Shown here: positions 42,015-53,935 of the stretch, in pieces
How the letters are laid out: each line of letters opens with the position of its first letter
Numbering within the stretch: position 1 is the first letter of the stretch
Assembly (NCBI GenBank): GCA_022494885.1
Contig: JAGVSM010003422.1
Location: 1 to 64,000, forward strand
From: Micrasema longulum
Taxonomy: Eukaryota; Arthropoda; Insecta; Trichoptera; Brachycentridae
DNA length: 64,000 nt
Direction: 5' to 3'
The notes under the pieces: model-generated
Database searches by the model: none
What the model saw: the letters and a program-made list of their open reading frames with translations, nothing else
What the model was told of the DNA's origin: nothing
Position numbers and translations under genes: made by a program

Positions 42015-44993
42015 TGTTTATTTATTTATTATCGTTATATTACATACACAAAATTATAATTTATGTAAAGTTGCGTTGACTGTCTACCAAGGGTTATTTA
42101 CCCCGTTTTAAGACAGTCAAAAAATATATATATAACAGTAATCAATATATAGAAACAGTTCTAAAGATACAAAACAAAGTGAAAAACAAAGAAAAAATTG
42201 GAGTAAAAATGTAGTAAAAAAACGTAGCAAAAAAATATGATAAAACCAAAGTAACAAATGCAGTGAAAACCGTTAAAATATATAAATATGTCTATAAAAA
42301 TGAAACTCGGTAAAATGCGAAATAAAAACAGAATACATAGTAAGAAACATATTTAAAGTCATAATAAAAATAATTAATGTATGTTGTATAGCAAAAAGCA
42401 TATTTAAAGAAAGAAAAAAAAAACATAGCAAAATACCGAGTAGAAAGAGAAAAAAAAACAACATTTTAAAAAATAAAGTAAAAGATGAAATAAAAAAAAA
42501 ATATGAAAAAAAATACTAGTAAAAACAAATTAAAAAGTGATGAGGATCTTAAAAATTAAATCAGTAAAAAACTAAAAATATAAATAAACAATTTAAATAA
42601 AAACATGTGTTGGCCATCTAACAGCCACCATTAACCCCTCACCGAACGACCGATTTCTCCAAGAAAAGTAGCCAGCAACCTCTTTAGCTAAGGGTTCTTG
42701 CAACATTTCCATGACTCTGGCATTATATTATATAGCTTTTGTCCTATGTAAGAGTATTGTCTCTGTGCTAAGGAACTTCTAACCATTTGTCGAGAAATCA
42801 GATCGTTACTGGAACTCCGAGTCTCATAATGATAGGCAACTGATGGATGTATATCTCTGTTAATGTGAGTGACCACCACTGCTTTCAATAAATATTACTA
42901 TCTAATATCAAGCACTGCAAACTCCTTGAATAAAGAATCACTCTGATATCTAAAAGGATTTTTTAGAATGGTTCTTATCAATGATTTCTGTGTTTTTACT
43001 GCTGGGTCCAACTCTGTCTTGGTACAGCTACCCCAAGCAATTACACCGTACGTCATGATAGAGTTTGCCAGTGCAAAATAGAAGGATCTCAAGTCTCTGG
43101 GTCTAAGTATATTCCTTAGAGGTAGAAAAAAATGTATCAAGCGTTTAATTTTATATGAAATCGTTTCAATTTGAAAATTCCACCTTAAAAACCTATCAAT
43201 TTTAAAACCTAGGTATTTGATGTTTGTGACCAATTCCAACTGTACACAATTACAATTTAATTCACAGTGGCATTAGTGCAGCCGTAAATCGTAATTGGTA
43301 CGTGGTTGCCCTGCCAAAGTTATGCTAAAGAAAATATATTTTGTTTTTTCTGAATTCAAAGTAAGCAAATTATTATTCAACCATTTTTTAATCCTTGTCA
43401 AATCAGTACTTGCTTTTTTTTAGAGCTCGAACCGATTCGATGCATTGTAAACAATAGCTGTATCATTAGCAAAGGAAAACAATTTGCCCAAAGACTCTCT
43501 CGTATAGAGATCATCAGATCATCATCAGATCATCATACCAAGAACAGTAGTGGTCCCAATGTGCTACCCTGAGGAACTCCAAAATTAAGATTAACAGGGC
43601 AGCTTATAGTGTCGTTCACCCTAACTCTTTGGACTCTATTGGTCAAATAGCGTTCAAACCAATTTTGTAGGTTTCCTGCTATACCCAAATTTCCTAGTCT
43701 CTTTAAGAGAATTTTGAAGGAAATCGTATCGAAAGCCTTAGCTAAGTCCAAAAATATTGCCATACATTTTTTACCACCATCGAGATGTTTAATAATTTCT
43801 TGGGTTAGGTTTGCTACCACGTTTTTCGTACTCATGCCCTTTCTGAAACCATATTGATAATCAGAGAGAAGGTTATTATTTTCAATGAAAGAGCTTAGTC
43901 TAGCTTTGGCAATTTTTTCAATTATATTAGAGATTGTGTTTAGTAAAGAGATAGGTCTGTAGTTTTGTATTAGATTTTTCTCACCATTTTTGTACAAAGG
44001 TATCTCAATTGACTCCTTTAGGTGTTTAGGAAATACTCCACATTCAAAACTAAAATTAAAAATATATGTTAGTGGTTTTGCTACATCATGTTTCATCAAT
44101 TTTATTATTTTGGATGTGATTTTATCTGGCCCCATAGATTTACTCTGTTTTAGGCAGTCAATGGTTTTTATTATTTCATCAGTCGTTGTTTTAATAGAAT
44201 CTTATTTTTGTAGTGGTGTAGTAGAAGGTATATTATAAAAAAGAGTATCTTCGTTAGATTTTGTTTCTTTCAGAATCTTTTCAGATAAGGATTCACCAAC
44301 GGAAGTAAAATATTTGTTTGCATAATTAGATATTATTTAGGTATCTGAAATTGTTGTTTTATTATCTAGATCAATTTTGTGTAAGTATGATGTTTTGTTC
44401 TTTGTTGTTTTAGTAATCTTTTTAAATATTTTCCACATAACACTTGGATTAAAATTATTGTTATCGTAGATGAGTTGTCTATGGTATTTTTCTTTGGCTA
44501 ATCTTATATATTTTTTACATTAATTTCTAAAGTTTTTATATTCTTATTGTACGATAATATCATTTGGATGTTTTTTAGATTTTTGGTGTAGTACATTACA
44601 TTTGTGAATAGATTTGACAAGAGCATGGGTGATCCAAGGAGTTAATTTTAGTTTCTAATGTGGAACAAACTTGAGAGCGGTATGTTTACAAATGTAGTGG
44701 TTAAAGGTTTGAGCAAACACGTCCATTGCTTTATCAACATATATCTCCGTGTAAACGTTTTCCCATTGTTCTCTTTGAAAATCATTAAGAAAGCTAGAGT
44801 AATTTAATGTCGATATGCAAGATATCTTTTCTCTAATTGGAGGATTCATAGATTTGATACAAAGCGCAATAGAGTGGTGATCTGTTATACCAGAGTGAAT
44901 AATAAAAGTATCGAAGTTTGAAATGTGTTTAGTAATATTGTGGTCAATACATGATTTGCTCTCACCTCGCTCCCTTGTGGGGGAGTCTAAGGT
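42015..44993 (-). pseudogene. LINE family A, 5'-truncated, largest element
   Basis: Flanking TAGATTC copies (42008-42014 and 44994-45000) bound a 2,979-bp insertion. Minus-strand order: an apurinic-type endonuclease remnant with SCIDHN and GITDHHSIAL (44984-44655), a gap with stops, the reverse transcriptase (44135-43533) with GPDKITSKIIK, LYKNGEKNLIQNYRPISLL, AIFLDLAKAFDTI and VPQGSTLGPLLF, FAND at 43462-43473 (usual FADD), a thumb block (43239-42898) with YLGFKIDRFLRW, and a C-terminus (42888-42688) ending YETRSSSNDL and KLYNIMP. The 3' UTR holds a stem-loop at 42078-42118 and an AATA tail. Frameshifts, stops and the lost catalytic Asp make it non-functional. The clade is Jockey/CR1-like. 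Confidence 0.9.
42078..42118 (-). other. LINE A conserved 3' stem-loop
   Basis: On the minus strand, GACTGTC ... GACAGTC encloses GGGGTAAATAACCC. The plus-strand copy at 27933-27973 keeps the outer stem as GACTGTC/GGCAGTC with a G-U pair and has the same inner block. Such terminal hairpins are commonly the recognition signal of the LINE's own polymerase; here that is inferred from position and conservation. Confidence 0.7.
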
Positions 44994-45002
44994 TAGATTC
45001 AA

Positions 45003-45954
45003 TCTATGTTCCGCAAGGAACCATACAAAAAAATAATAAGTTGGAACAATTCAACGTCAAATGTATTAAGCGAGCATGTCGTACCATTTGCACCAACAAG
45101 AACAATAATTTTTCATATTTTCCTAAAGCGTAGTTACGTATTCATAATAAGTGCATTATAAATAATATTTTTAAAAATTTGTCAAACTTTAAACAGGTCT
45201 TCTGAAAAATTAGCTCTTCTTTAATTAGCATGTTTGACATCTAGACTATCGACAACATACAACCTGTTTAATTAGGCATTTACTATATGTTTTTTTTAGT
45301 AAGCCAAGATATGTTTATATGAAACCTAAATCAACGAAATAAATAAAGAAAACATATTTTTTTTGGATGTTTCCTTTGATCCAATCAGCATTATTGTCTA
45401 TTATTCTCTAAAATACTACGAGTATATGTTCGTATGTTCATCAGTACAGAATTCCATCCTACCCAAAATAATTTGACCACGTTAACACGTAGCCTGTTTG
45501 CCTGTCCATAATTAACGGTATGCAATAACTGTGGACTGAAAACAGGACCGGTAACTGTCATCTAGGGATATCTGTATGAACCACAAGCGTGAACTGACAT
45601 TTCAGTTCTCAAATGGTGGCTCGTTATAACACAGATTATTGTTGTGATTGTTAATTTGTACGGACGCGTATTCATAAATTTAATACCCGACGCGTTACTT
45701 ATTCGGGATGCTTCGGTATCACTCGGAAATACGTCGTAATAATTTCGTAATGTCATAAAATCATCCCTAAGTAGTGCCTGCTATCGTCGCTCAACAGTTT
45801 ATTTCTCGTCTTTATTGTAGTTCATTATTTATTCTTAAGGTAACATACAGTCGTACAACAACAACAAATATCGCAAATATAAAAAGATTTTTTTAAAATA
45901 TGTTATTTGTATATTGTATACCTATACCAAATTATAATAATAAAAATACGTATA
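45003..45954. other. Unique, partly GC-balanced stretch
   Basis: No repeat signature is recognised. 45450-45800 is more balanced in composition with gacgcgttacttattcggga and gtatcactcggaaatacgtc and may be host single-copy or conserved noncoding DNA. Frames at 44951 and 45562 have no recognisable motif. Confidence 0.35.
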
Positions 45955-46085
45955 TAGTTTTATTCCACTTTTATTGATAAGTTTGACCGGGTTTCGTCGA
46001 GACTAAAATCCTCAGACTGATGTCGGTCACGACGAAATCCGGTCACTGGTAAAAATTTATAGATGAAAGAGGAATAAAACTTTAA
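45955..46085. ncRNA. Head-to-head pair of variant hammerhead-like motifs (H8)
   Basis: The left arm (45957-46013) reads on the minus strand as cgacgaaacccggtcaaact and ends with aataaaagtggaataaaac. The right arm (46021-46085) reads cggtcacgacgaaatccggt, then gaggaataaaac. The right copy shows CTGATG at 46017, GTCG/CGAC hairpin, GAAA at 46034-46037, TCCGGTC and ACTGGT. Two bases of the CUGANGA box are missing. The left copy lacks the CUGA part. Confidence 0.55.
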
Positions 46086-46294
46086 ACATATTATTATTAT
46101 TAAAATTAAAATTCAGTTCCACCAAGAAATGTCAGTAAACAAACTTTTACAAAACAAAAACACAATTTATTTAAAATTTATTTCCTAAAAATTCGATTAG
46201 ATATTGTCAAAGATTAGATAGTTTACTTAAAATCCGTTATTTTAAAACCAGACTCGGACAAAGACACTCAATATTCATTGCTTAGACAGACGTT

Positions 46295-46425
46295 TTATGT
46301 GCAATACTGTTGGTCTTGCAGAATATAATGTTTTGTATCCAGTAGAAAACGCTGAGTTGCTTTTTGTAGTCGTCGCTTTTTAATTTTTTAGATGAAATCA
46401 TTGGCATGCGTGTTTGTCATAGATA
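46295..46425 (+). repeat. Dispersed repeat X, copy 1
   Basis: The order gcaatactgttggtcttgca, atataatgttttgta, gctgagttgctttttgtagt, then tttgtcatagata recurs at 53810-53935 in the same orientation. No terminal or coding signature is seen. It is an unassigned repeat. Confidence 0.55.
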
Positions 46426-46904
46426 AATGTACTATTAACCCCATACTATTTTTTTTTTGTTCTGATGAGGTTTACAAAAGCAGTATGAGAACCATTGGCA
46501 TACATCATCTCTTTGCTTCAAATTTAATTAATTCCCTACTATGAGTTTCAGTCTGGCGTTTACATTTCAAAACATGCGATTATTACAAAATCATATTAAC
46601 AAAATGGTTGCATTTTGTGTCATACAAACAGATCACTGAAATCGGACTTTATTTCCTAACGCATATTCAAAACAGTAATTATTATCCTGTTCGTCATATT
46701 TAGACGATACACAAAATGTAATTGTGTGTCAATACTCGTATATCTGTTTTAGTATTTATAAAAATATATTTTTTTTAATATTTGAAGAACGTGATTATTT
46801 ATTTGTATAGTCTCTACGCTGTTTTTTGTATTTATCGTATTTTTTTATATATATTTTTAAAAATAATTTTTCTTTATACAATTTAAAAAAAAATTCACTT
46901 GTCA
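46426..46904. other. AT-rich noncoding stretch
   Basis: No recognised element. Confidence 0.4.
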
Positions 46905-47460
46905 TATTTTTACTAAAATTAAAATCCCACCAAGCCACTTTCTGTAGCTTGTTGGTGAAGATTTTATTTATGCTAACTTAATAATAGTATTTACATTTAT
47001 AAAAACAATGAATAACAGATAAAAAATAACAGCCGGAAAGATCAGAATAAACATTTTTATACAAATAATAATATATAAATTTATTTTTTAAATACAAGAA
47101 AATATATGAAAAATTAAAATATTTACACCTAAGCATTCATTTATAAACTCTTGATCGAGTAGTCACTCTCTCTTATTTTGATCTTGTTACAATGTGAATT
47201 AAATTTTAGTTGTTTTGGTAATAAATTAAAAATTCTAGGTCCTAAATATTTGAGAGTTTATTTCCATACTTATTACATACTTTTGGTACTACCGAGCCAT
47301 CATTAGACGTGAAGCGTGTATTATGGTTTGAGAGGAAACTTAAATGTATTACTATTAAATTGTTCCAAAATGATGCAAAGCCACAGTAGTCCTCGAACAG
47401 GCAGAGTTTTGATTGGTTTGTACAGGAGATCATTATTACTTCTTTGATTATGATTGATCT
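46905..47460 (-). pseudogene. LINE family C, C-terminus and 3' UTR
   Basis: Minus-strand codons at 47433-47242 read LCLFEDYCGFASFWNNLIVI, then NHNTRFTSNDGSVVPKVCNK. After a stop comes GPRIFNLLPKQLKFNSHCN. This is the HNTR, P, G..., GP.IFN.LP end of a Jockey/CR1-like polymerase. The 3' UTR ends in a hairpin (caacaagctacagaaagtgg) near 46925-46960. It matches the UTR copy at 29560-29800. It is 5'-truncated with stops. Confidence 0.7.
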
Positions 47461-49264
47461 ATTGAAGATTTTTTAGTATTAGCTCAAGTTAAAACTTCAT
47501 GTTTTTAAATGTAAAGTAAAATACAATTATAACCAATTCTATAAAACATGACTAAATATTAAGTGACTTGAGGTTAATACACTAAAACGGGGAAGATTTC
47601 TTAACAGCGTATGGTACGGTCTATGCAAAAAAATATGATAATAAAATAAAATATATTTGTTCATTCATTATAATAATCATGCTTAATATATGCATATATT
47701 TTTTTAGCATGCTTTATGTGGAAAAAAAAGCTTGCAACCTTTCTAAAAATTACTGAACTACTTTTACACATAATGCGTGCTGTCTAGAACCTTGGTTTAT
47801 ATTACATTTAAATGGTGATTATTTAACCTTTGTTTTTAATAGGTGTTCTTCAATATGGGTGCAAATCTTAGCAACTTAAATTCTAAATTCGAGGGAAAGT
47901 GATTAAGGAGAATATTAGGTACGAAGCGGGTTTATTTCTTTAGCTCACACTTTCTTCACAACTGCGGGCTTTCCCCGTCCGGGAAGGCCTTCTAAATCGA
48001 TTTTTAGACTTTATTTGGTGATACCAAGGGATGCGAGGTTGGTTTAAAAGGCGTTTGATGATATCCTTTCATTCCACTAGGATTGGATGTGGAAAAAAAG
48101 AAGGAAAAAAAAAATAAACTAATTTTAAATCAATAAACAACTTTAAAATATCAATAAAAGGTCCATATTAAACCTTTTGTTACCCGAAAGTGCTAAACAC
48201 TGTACTTTTTAAGTAACTTTATAAGTTTAAAAAATAGCACAAAAACAAACAAAAGTTTAAGTGCTTCAAATATAAAAATTAAATAAAAGTTTGTTAAAAA
48301 ACACAGGTAAATAGAAGCAATACACGACGAAGAAACGGATGAATAAGAAATAATTCTCAAATAACCAGGAAGCGCTGTAAAGGTGATAAATTGCGAAGGA
48401 GAACGAGATTCGTGTGTTTTATGGCGTCGCTTTTATTTGCTCTGAAATCCTGAAATCTTGGCGCCGCCGTCGCGACGCTTCACCACACGGATATCGCGTC
48501 CTGGCGTCAGTACTTTCCTACATTCTTAGTTCAAGGAGGATAAATATTTCGTGCGTTTTTGTTATGGAAACTATCTACGCTTATGATATACTCTGATAAT
48601 AAATAACTAGTGATATTCGAAATATTTATTGTCATTGTTTTTAACATCTTTTTAATATTTTGACTGAAATGTCATTATGTCTGATGGATATTAAAAAATA
48701 CCTTAATCAATTAGTTCCATTTAAATAGAAAAAGGGTTTAACTTATAAATGTAAATGATTTCCTTACCACTTAAAGAACATTTTATTTTTTGTGAAAAAA
48801 TATCTTTATTTAAAAATGCGTCACTAAAAATGACCATTGAGTGTGAATAAATATTTGTTTTATTTATGAAAAACTCGAATAAAAGCAAGCTTTAATTTAC
48901 AAATAATTTGATCTCTTTCGAATTTTTAAAATGTATTTAACTTTAGAAATACTTTTTGATGAACAAAACGCAAAGCACAAAAGAATACACCTAAGTTTAA
49001 GAAAAGACACATTTAATTTCATTGTGATTTTAATGGGAATCAAACCTGGAAATTAAGACGCCCAACATAGGCCACCGTTTTAGCTTTTGCATCGCGGGAC
49101 CGTTGTTTAAATTTTGCATTTTTAATATTATTTATGTTTTTCATTTATGTTTCATTTAGGTGATTTATATCACCATTTTCATAATCTTTTTATAAAATGT
49201 AAAAAAACTTCATTTTTCGATTTTACAAATTCAGTGGATTTTACCATAATTTATTAAATAATAA
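47461..49264. other. Noncoding stretch with GC patches
   Basis: GC-richer patches occur at 47965-47995 (ctgcgggctttccccgtccg) and 48420-48520 (ttggcgccgccgtcgcgacg). No repeat signature is recognised for either. The second is a candidate conserved noncoding element; frame 48414-48596 has no motif. Confidence 0.35.
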
Positions 49265-49269
49265 AACTT

Positions 49270-49352
49270 ATAAGGTCGTAAGTCCTGTAAATGCCTAGAC
49301 TTCCATATTCCCTTCTAAAAAATGATTTTATTATCTGTTGCAACAAATTGAG
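49270..49352 (+). mobile_element. Foldback MITE family F, right-arm fragment
   Basis: Text ggtcgtaagtcctgtaaatg, cctagacttccatattccct and tatctgttgcaacaaattg is the terminal part of the right inner arm. Left parts are missing. Confidence 0.6.
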
Positions 49353-50084
49353 ATCAAATTAAACTACATTTTAAAAATATAATTTTATTTTATTCCAAAA
49401 TTATTAAAGATTCATCTATTTCTAAAAAAAGTATCTTTCCATTATATAAATATATTTTTATTTTTTAATCAGAAATAAGAATTCAAATTTACAAGTGAAA
49501 AGTACATTAACTTATTCTACGGCTTAATTATTTATGTACTCACTAGAATTTCCTTAAACTCCTATTTAGATAAGTTTCTTTAAAAGAGCAAGAAAATTAA
49601 ATGGGTACTTTTAAAATTGAAAAATGTTTTCCTATTAAATCGTTTTAAATAATTCCAGGAAGTAAAAAAATATGAATATTTTTTACATTGGGCGTCGTCT
49701 ACTTAACAGGGGTGGTTTTGCTAATAACACCTTCGTGTGACAACCCTTGCACGCAACTTATGGACAGAATTAAGCAAAAGTAACTACTTTGAGAAAAGGT
49801 AATATACCTAAATGGTTACCACCAAATTCGTTTTTTTTATAGAATTGAAACGAAAAGGTTTTTTTAATTATTATGCAGCTTTTCGGGTTACGTAAAAAAA
49901 ATGTTTGAATTTCAATATTTTAAGCGTTAAATGTTATCTTATTGCTTAAATATTGAAATTAAAAATAAATGCGGATGAAAAATACAGTTCTGTGTATGAA
50001 ATAGAACCATAATTTTGAACAAATGTTTAAGATTCGATGGCTACTCTCAGGTAGGAAATTTCAAAGAAGATAAGGAGAAAAGTC
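49353..50084. other. Noncoding stretch
   Basis: No recognised element. Confidence 0.4.
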
Positions 50085-50560
50085 CACCTAGTTATATAGT
50101 GGTTAGTGGGTAGACCTACCATTCTTGAGATTTTGGGTTCGATTTCTCATCGTTTCAGTTTGATTTCGTTTAACAGACCAAAACACAAATCTATATAAAT
50201 ATAGCTTAAAAGTTTTTTTTATCAAATATGCATAAAAAATGACGACAACATAGGATCAAATTAATTAAAAATATATGCACAATTTAACTTTAAAGGTTTT
50301 TAAAACTCCTGAACACTTAACTCAATTTCGTTCAATATGGTCAATTTTCCAAAAATAAACTAAAACGACGTTCTGGCAGAATCGACGTGAAAAATTGATT
50401 TCAAAGGTTGATGAAAACATAATATTTCACTGTTTCTGGACTGGCAACTGAAGCGTAGGATTGATCACATTACCTTCATGTAACAGATGCTCGTACACTG
50501 CATTTGGCTTACACGCGCAGTGTCTTATACACCACTGGTTGTGTCAAGGGAAATAATGAT
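50085..50560 (+). mobile_element. SINE S1 copy with internal insertion
   Basis: The head is at 50085-50150 (gtggttagtgggtagacctac, B box gggttcgatttc). The body resumes at 50405 (gatgaaaacataatatttca, ggactggcaactgaagcgta, cattaccttcatgtaacag). About 250 bp of unrelated sequence lies between them, so the copy was split, or two pieces are adjacent. Confidence 0.5.
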
Positions 50561-50598
50561 TATTTAATATGTCTATGTAACCACTTTCCGATTTTTCA

Positions 50599-50641
50599 AT
50601 GTCAACAGGTTTCGAGACATGTCGATTTTTTGTCATGACAA
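50599..50641 (-). ncRNA. Degraded hammerhead-like motif (H9)
   Basis: On the minus strand: TTGTC, ATGACAA for CTGACGA, aaaaatcg-aca-tgtct, CGAAA, CCTGTT for CCGGTA, GACAT. The tail atcggaaagtggttacatag is the family tail. The core has several changes. Confidence 0.55.
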
Positions 50642-51112
50642 CAACAAATGTAATTCTATCTATTTTTGTAAATTTATAACATTAAAGATATATGCATGCG
50701 AAATCGTACCGAGGAAAACCTTCAAGTTGTATATTTTCTAGTATGTATCTTTGTTGAATTACCTTCTAAATAAAATAACTGATACTAATTAAACTTACTT
50801 GCAAAAGTAGGATTTGTTTTGGAAATGAAATATTTATACAAAAAAGCATTTGAAAATTGAGATATGAAAATTGCTGAAACATTGTGTTGTTGAATTGCTG
50901 ATCTGTTTTCTTTTTATATTATGTGTTTATTTGTTGTTCCTTTTACATATGTATGCGTATATGTCAGAAAAAAAATCCAAAGGTGTAGGTTCATTTAAAA
51001 AAAATGAATAACCTCCTAAGCCTTAAGCGGCTTAAAATTTTATTGTAATGGATGAATACGATTTGTTTTCATAGTAAAAAACAAAAAAATGCTAATAAAG
51101 ATGTTATGAAAA
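50642..51112. other. AT-rich noncoding stretch
   Basis: No recognised element. Confidence 0.4.
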
Positions 51113-51440
51113 ACTACTACTACTACTACTACCATCACGCCATTTCCGCGTAGGGGTAGGCAGAGAGAATGTACCGCCACACACGTCTATCCTGGCATAC
51201 AATCCTAGCCTCTTCCACATTCATAAATTTTGTCATACATGCCCTTCGGTTCTGTCTGCTTTTGACATGACCAGACTTAAGATTTTGGTTTATCTGATCA
51301 AGCCACGTCTTTCTTGGTCATCCTCGTCTAACGTTGCCGTTCATTTTCGCCATATACACTTGTTTTACCATTCTTTTGTCGTCCATTTGTTCTACGTGAC
51401 CAAACCATCTCAGAGACCCTTTCTTAATCTTATCAATAAC
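51113..51440 (-). pseudogene. RTE-like LINE C-terminus, triplet-tail family copy 3
   Basis: On the minus strand, matching pieces include LRWFGHVEQMDDKRM-like and VYMAKMN regions, TRMTKKDVA-like W, and NRRACMTKFMNVEEARIVCQ. The end GGCGTGATGG is followed by (TAG)n, seen as (TAC)n at 51113-51132. In copies 1 and 2 the repeat after GATGG is (TTG)n and (TTA). It is 5'-truncated. Confidence 0.7.
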
Positions 51441-52099
51441 AATGTCTTATGAAAAATATTAACATAATTGCTTTAAGTATTACTACAGTCCTTAAAACAC
51501 AGCATCATTAAAATAAAAAGGTCAGCAAAAGTTACGACATCAATTTGTAGTAACGTCTAAGGAGTGATTTATATTGACACACGAAAAATCGTTCGTATCT
51601 GGCATGTTTATTTATTTTTGTTATTCAACGCTTGACGTATAAATCTACATTATTATAAAAATACGCCTTAAAGCTAACAAAACTAAAATAAATCTAATTA
51701 TTAACGACGTTCTTACAAGGTTACATCATTTTGACAAAATGTTAGAGATGGGACAAATTGATCAATGTAAATCGATCGAATAAAAAAATAATTCATTTGA
51801 TGTCGTTCATGAAAAAAATTTATTAATGTCTTATTTTGTGGTGAATAATTGTCTTAAACGCACTATTATAGTTTTTTTTGCGTTTTTGTATCAATTTTTG
51901 AATACAGTTTTATGTTTGTATGAAAAAATTGATAAAATCAATATGATCGGTACATGATCAGTGATCAGTACACTTTTCCATCACTAGTCACGTTAGTTTG
52001 GCAGCTGTCATTTTAATGAAGCTATATTTTAAGGACTTTAATATTTAAAACATCAACTTTGTGATCGAATTTTGGTATATTTTAATTACAGACTTTTTT
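51441..52099. other. AT-rich noncoding stretch
   Basis: No recognised element. Confidence 0.4.
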
Positions 52100-52145
52100 A
52101 TGTGTACCGGTTTCGAGAGATACCCACCCCTTATCAAGATATCAA
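52100..52145 (-). ncRNA. Degraded hammerhead-like motif (H10)
   Basis: On the minus strand: GATATC, TTGATAA for CTGATGA, ggggt-ggg-tatctct, CGAAA, CCGGTA, CACATAAAA. It links the CTGACGA copies to the class 2 repeats whose box is TTGATAAG. The helix II is mismatched. Confidence 0.5.
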
Positions 52146-52235
52146 TAACACTCACATGCAAATCACACTATATACTTTCACTTCCAGTTGTTAAATTAAA
52201 ATTTATGCAATGATAGGACACATGCTCTGATTGGT

Positions 52236-53075
52236 ACAAATCTGTGAAAGTAAACGGTGTAGCTATCAATAATATAAGATATGCAGATGACACCGTTCTA
52301 ATTGTAGACAATATACAAGACCTTCAAGAACTGCTTGATAAGATTAACTCCGTCGGTGAACGTTTTGGTTTAAATATTAATGGAAACAAAACTAAACCTA
52401 TGGTTTTTAGCCGAGAGAGTCATCTAAATGTAAATCGCCAACTCAAAGGTATCAATATTTAGAGAGTGAAACAGTTTAGGTACTTAGGCAGTATCATCAC
52501 AGAAAATCTAGACCCCGACATTGAGATAAAATGCAGAATAGAAGTAGCCCGAGCAGGATTTAACAAAATGAAAAATCTTCTTTGTATAACATAAACCTTA
52601 AGCTGAGACAACGAATGGTCAAATGTTATATATGATCTATCTTACTGTACAGTGAAGAGGCGTGGACTCTAAATTTAATATTATAAACCGCCTTGAAGCA
52701 TTTGAAATGTGGATCCACCGTAGAATGTTAAGAATATCTTGGACCGATATGATAACCAACAATGAAGTATTACGTAGAGCCAATACTAATAGAGAACTAT
52801 TCACCACTGTTAAGCTCCGTAAGATTTCATATTTTGGCCATGTGTTGAGAGGTGATAAATATGCCATACTTCAGCTTATCACGAAGGGGAAGAAAAATGG
52901 ACGTAGAAGGGTTGGAAGAAAACAGCTTTCCTGGCTTCGAAACATCCGAGCATGGACCAGGATTAGAACTGTGGAGGAGCTGTTTCGCACTGCTCAGGAT
53001 AGAGAAGCTTTCTCCCAAGTGATCGTCAACGTCAGGGGGACCTGACATGACACGTGAAGAAAATGAAGAAGAACA
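52236..53075 (+). pseudogene. RTE-type LINE, RT core to C-terminus
   Basis: The frame reads VNGVAINNIRYADDTVLIVD (YADD catalytic box kept), then LQELLDKINSVGERFGLNIN and NKTKPMVFS. A stop at about 52460 is followed by RVKQFRYLGSIITENLDPDI, and after further breaks NRLEAFEMWIHRRMLRISW, then LFTTVKLRKISYFGHVLRG and GRKQLSWLRN to a stop at about 53045. The 3' end carries a GAAGAA tail at 53058-53072. It is 5'-truncated, and the YADD is intact although the frame is broken. The frame at 52637 (minus) is a shadow. Confidence 0.85.
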
Positions 53076-53324
53076 CACGCTATTAGAAGCTTACACTAAC
53101 GAGTACAGATAGTAATGAAAAAAACGTTTAATCTCGTTGAAACAATAGTTAGTATTAGTTTATAATACTAAGTGTCTTTCAGCACGATTTTCATGTATTT
53201 ATTTAATCTAAATACGGTATTATGATAGTAGTTAAAAAAAATATTTTTGATCATAAATAATCTCTCATAGTTATTACATATGTTTGACGAGAGAATAAAT
53301 TATGATTTTTTTATTTTTTTAGGA

Positions 53325-53512
53325 ATAACCCGATAAGCATCTATTAAGGGGCTTGTCAGTAAGTGGGAAAGAGATGATATAGAAGGAAGTTATGAAAATA
53401 CAACATAAATAGACCAACAATTGGGAAAAAAATGCTTCTTGAATTTTAAAAATCGAATTTGCGACACCAGTTTCACAGTTGCCTGTCTAACCAACTGCAC
53501 GACGGCGCCTGT
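53325..53512 (-). mobile_element. SINE S2, second copy
   Basis: Minus-strand head gacaggcgccgtcgtgcagt, tggttagacaggcaactgtg and B-box-like attcgatttt, with body ttttcccaattgttggtc, cttacttctatatcatctc and gacaagcccct. It aligns with 18375-18578. Confidence 0.65.
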
Positions 53513-53794
53513 CAATCAAAATGAAAATAATCACGTCAGGATCACCAATTGAGAATTGTTCTTACTGTCGGAGTTGGAGTTCCTACCCCAGTTTGAAGTT
53601 GACGGAAGAACCTAACATGATGTTTGATGCGTATTTATTGCATGTTGAATAAGATACAGATGCAAATTGACTTAATTGGGCTGACTGACTTCTACACGCC
53701 CTGTGGTCTCTTTAAAGGCCTCCATGGCGGGAAAATTCATGTCTCCATATCGGGAACGAAGTTTATGTACTCCAGGAGGATGCTTTTATGTGAA
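53513..53794. other. Noncoding stretch
   Basis: A GC-balanced part at 53700-53790 (tggtctctttaaaggcctcc) includes a 70-codon frame (53624-53836) of no known family. This leads into repeat X and may belong to it. Confidence 0.3.
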
Positions 53795-53935
53795 CGGATG
53801 TCTAATATGCAATACTGTTGCTCTTGCAAAATATGATGTCTTGTAATTCAATATAAAATGCTAAGTTGCTTCTTCAGTTGTTACTCTATATTTCAGGTAA
53901 ATCGTTTGGTACGTGTGTGTCATCGATCAGTGGAC
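53795..53935 (+). repeat. Dispersed repeat X, copy 2
   Basis: The text tctaatatgcaatactgttg, ttgcaaaatatgatgtcttg, atgctaagttgcttcttcag and tgtgtgtcatcgatca parallels 46295-46425. No terminal repeat is visible. The start may lie earlier, near 53650. Confidence 0.55.
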
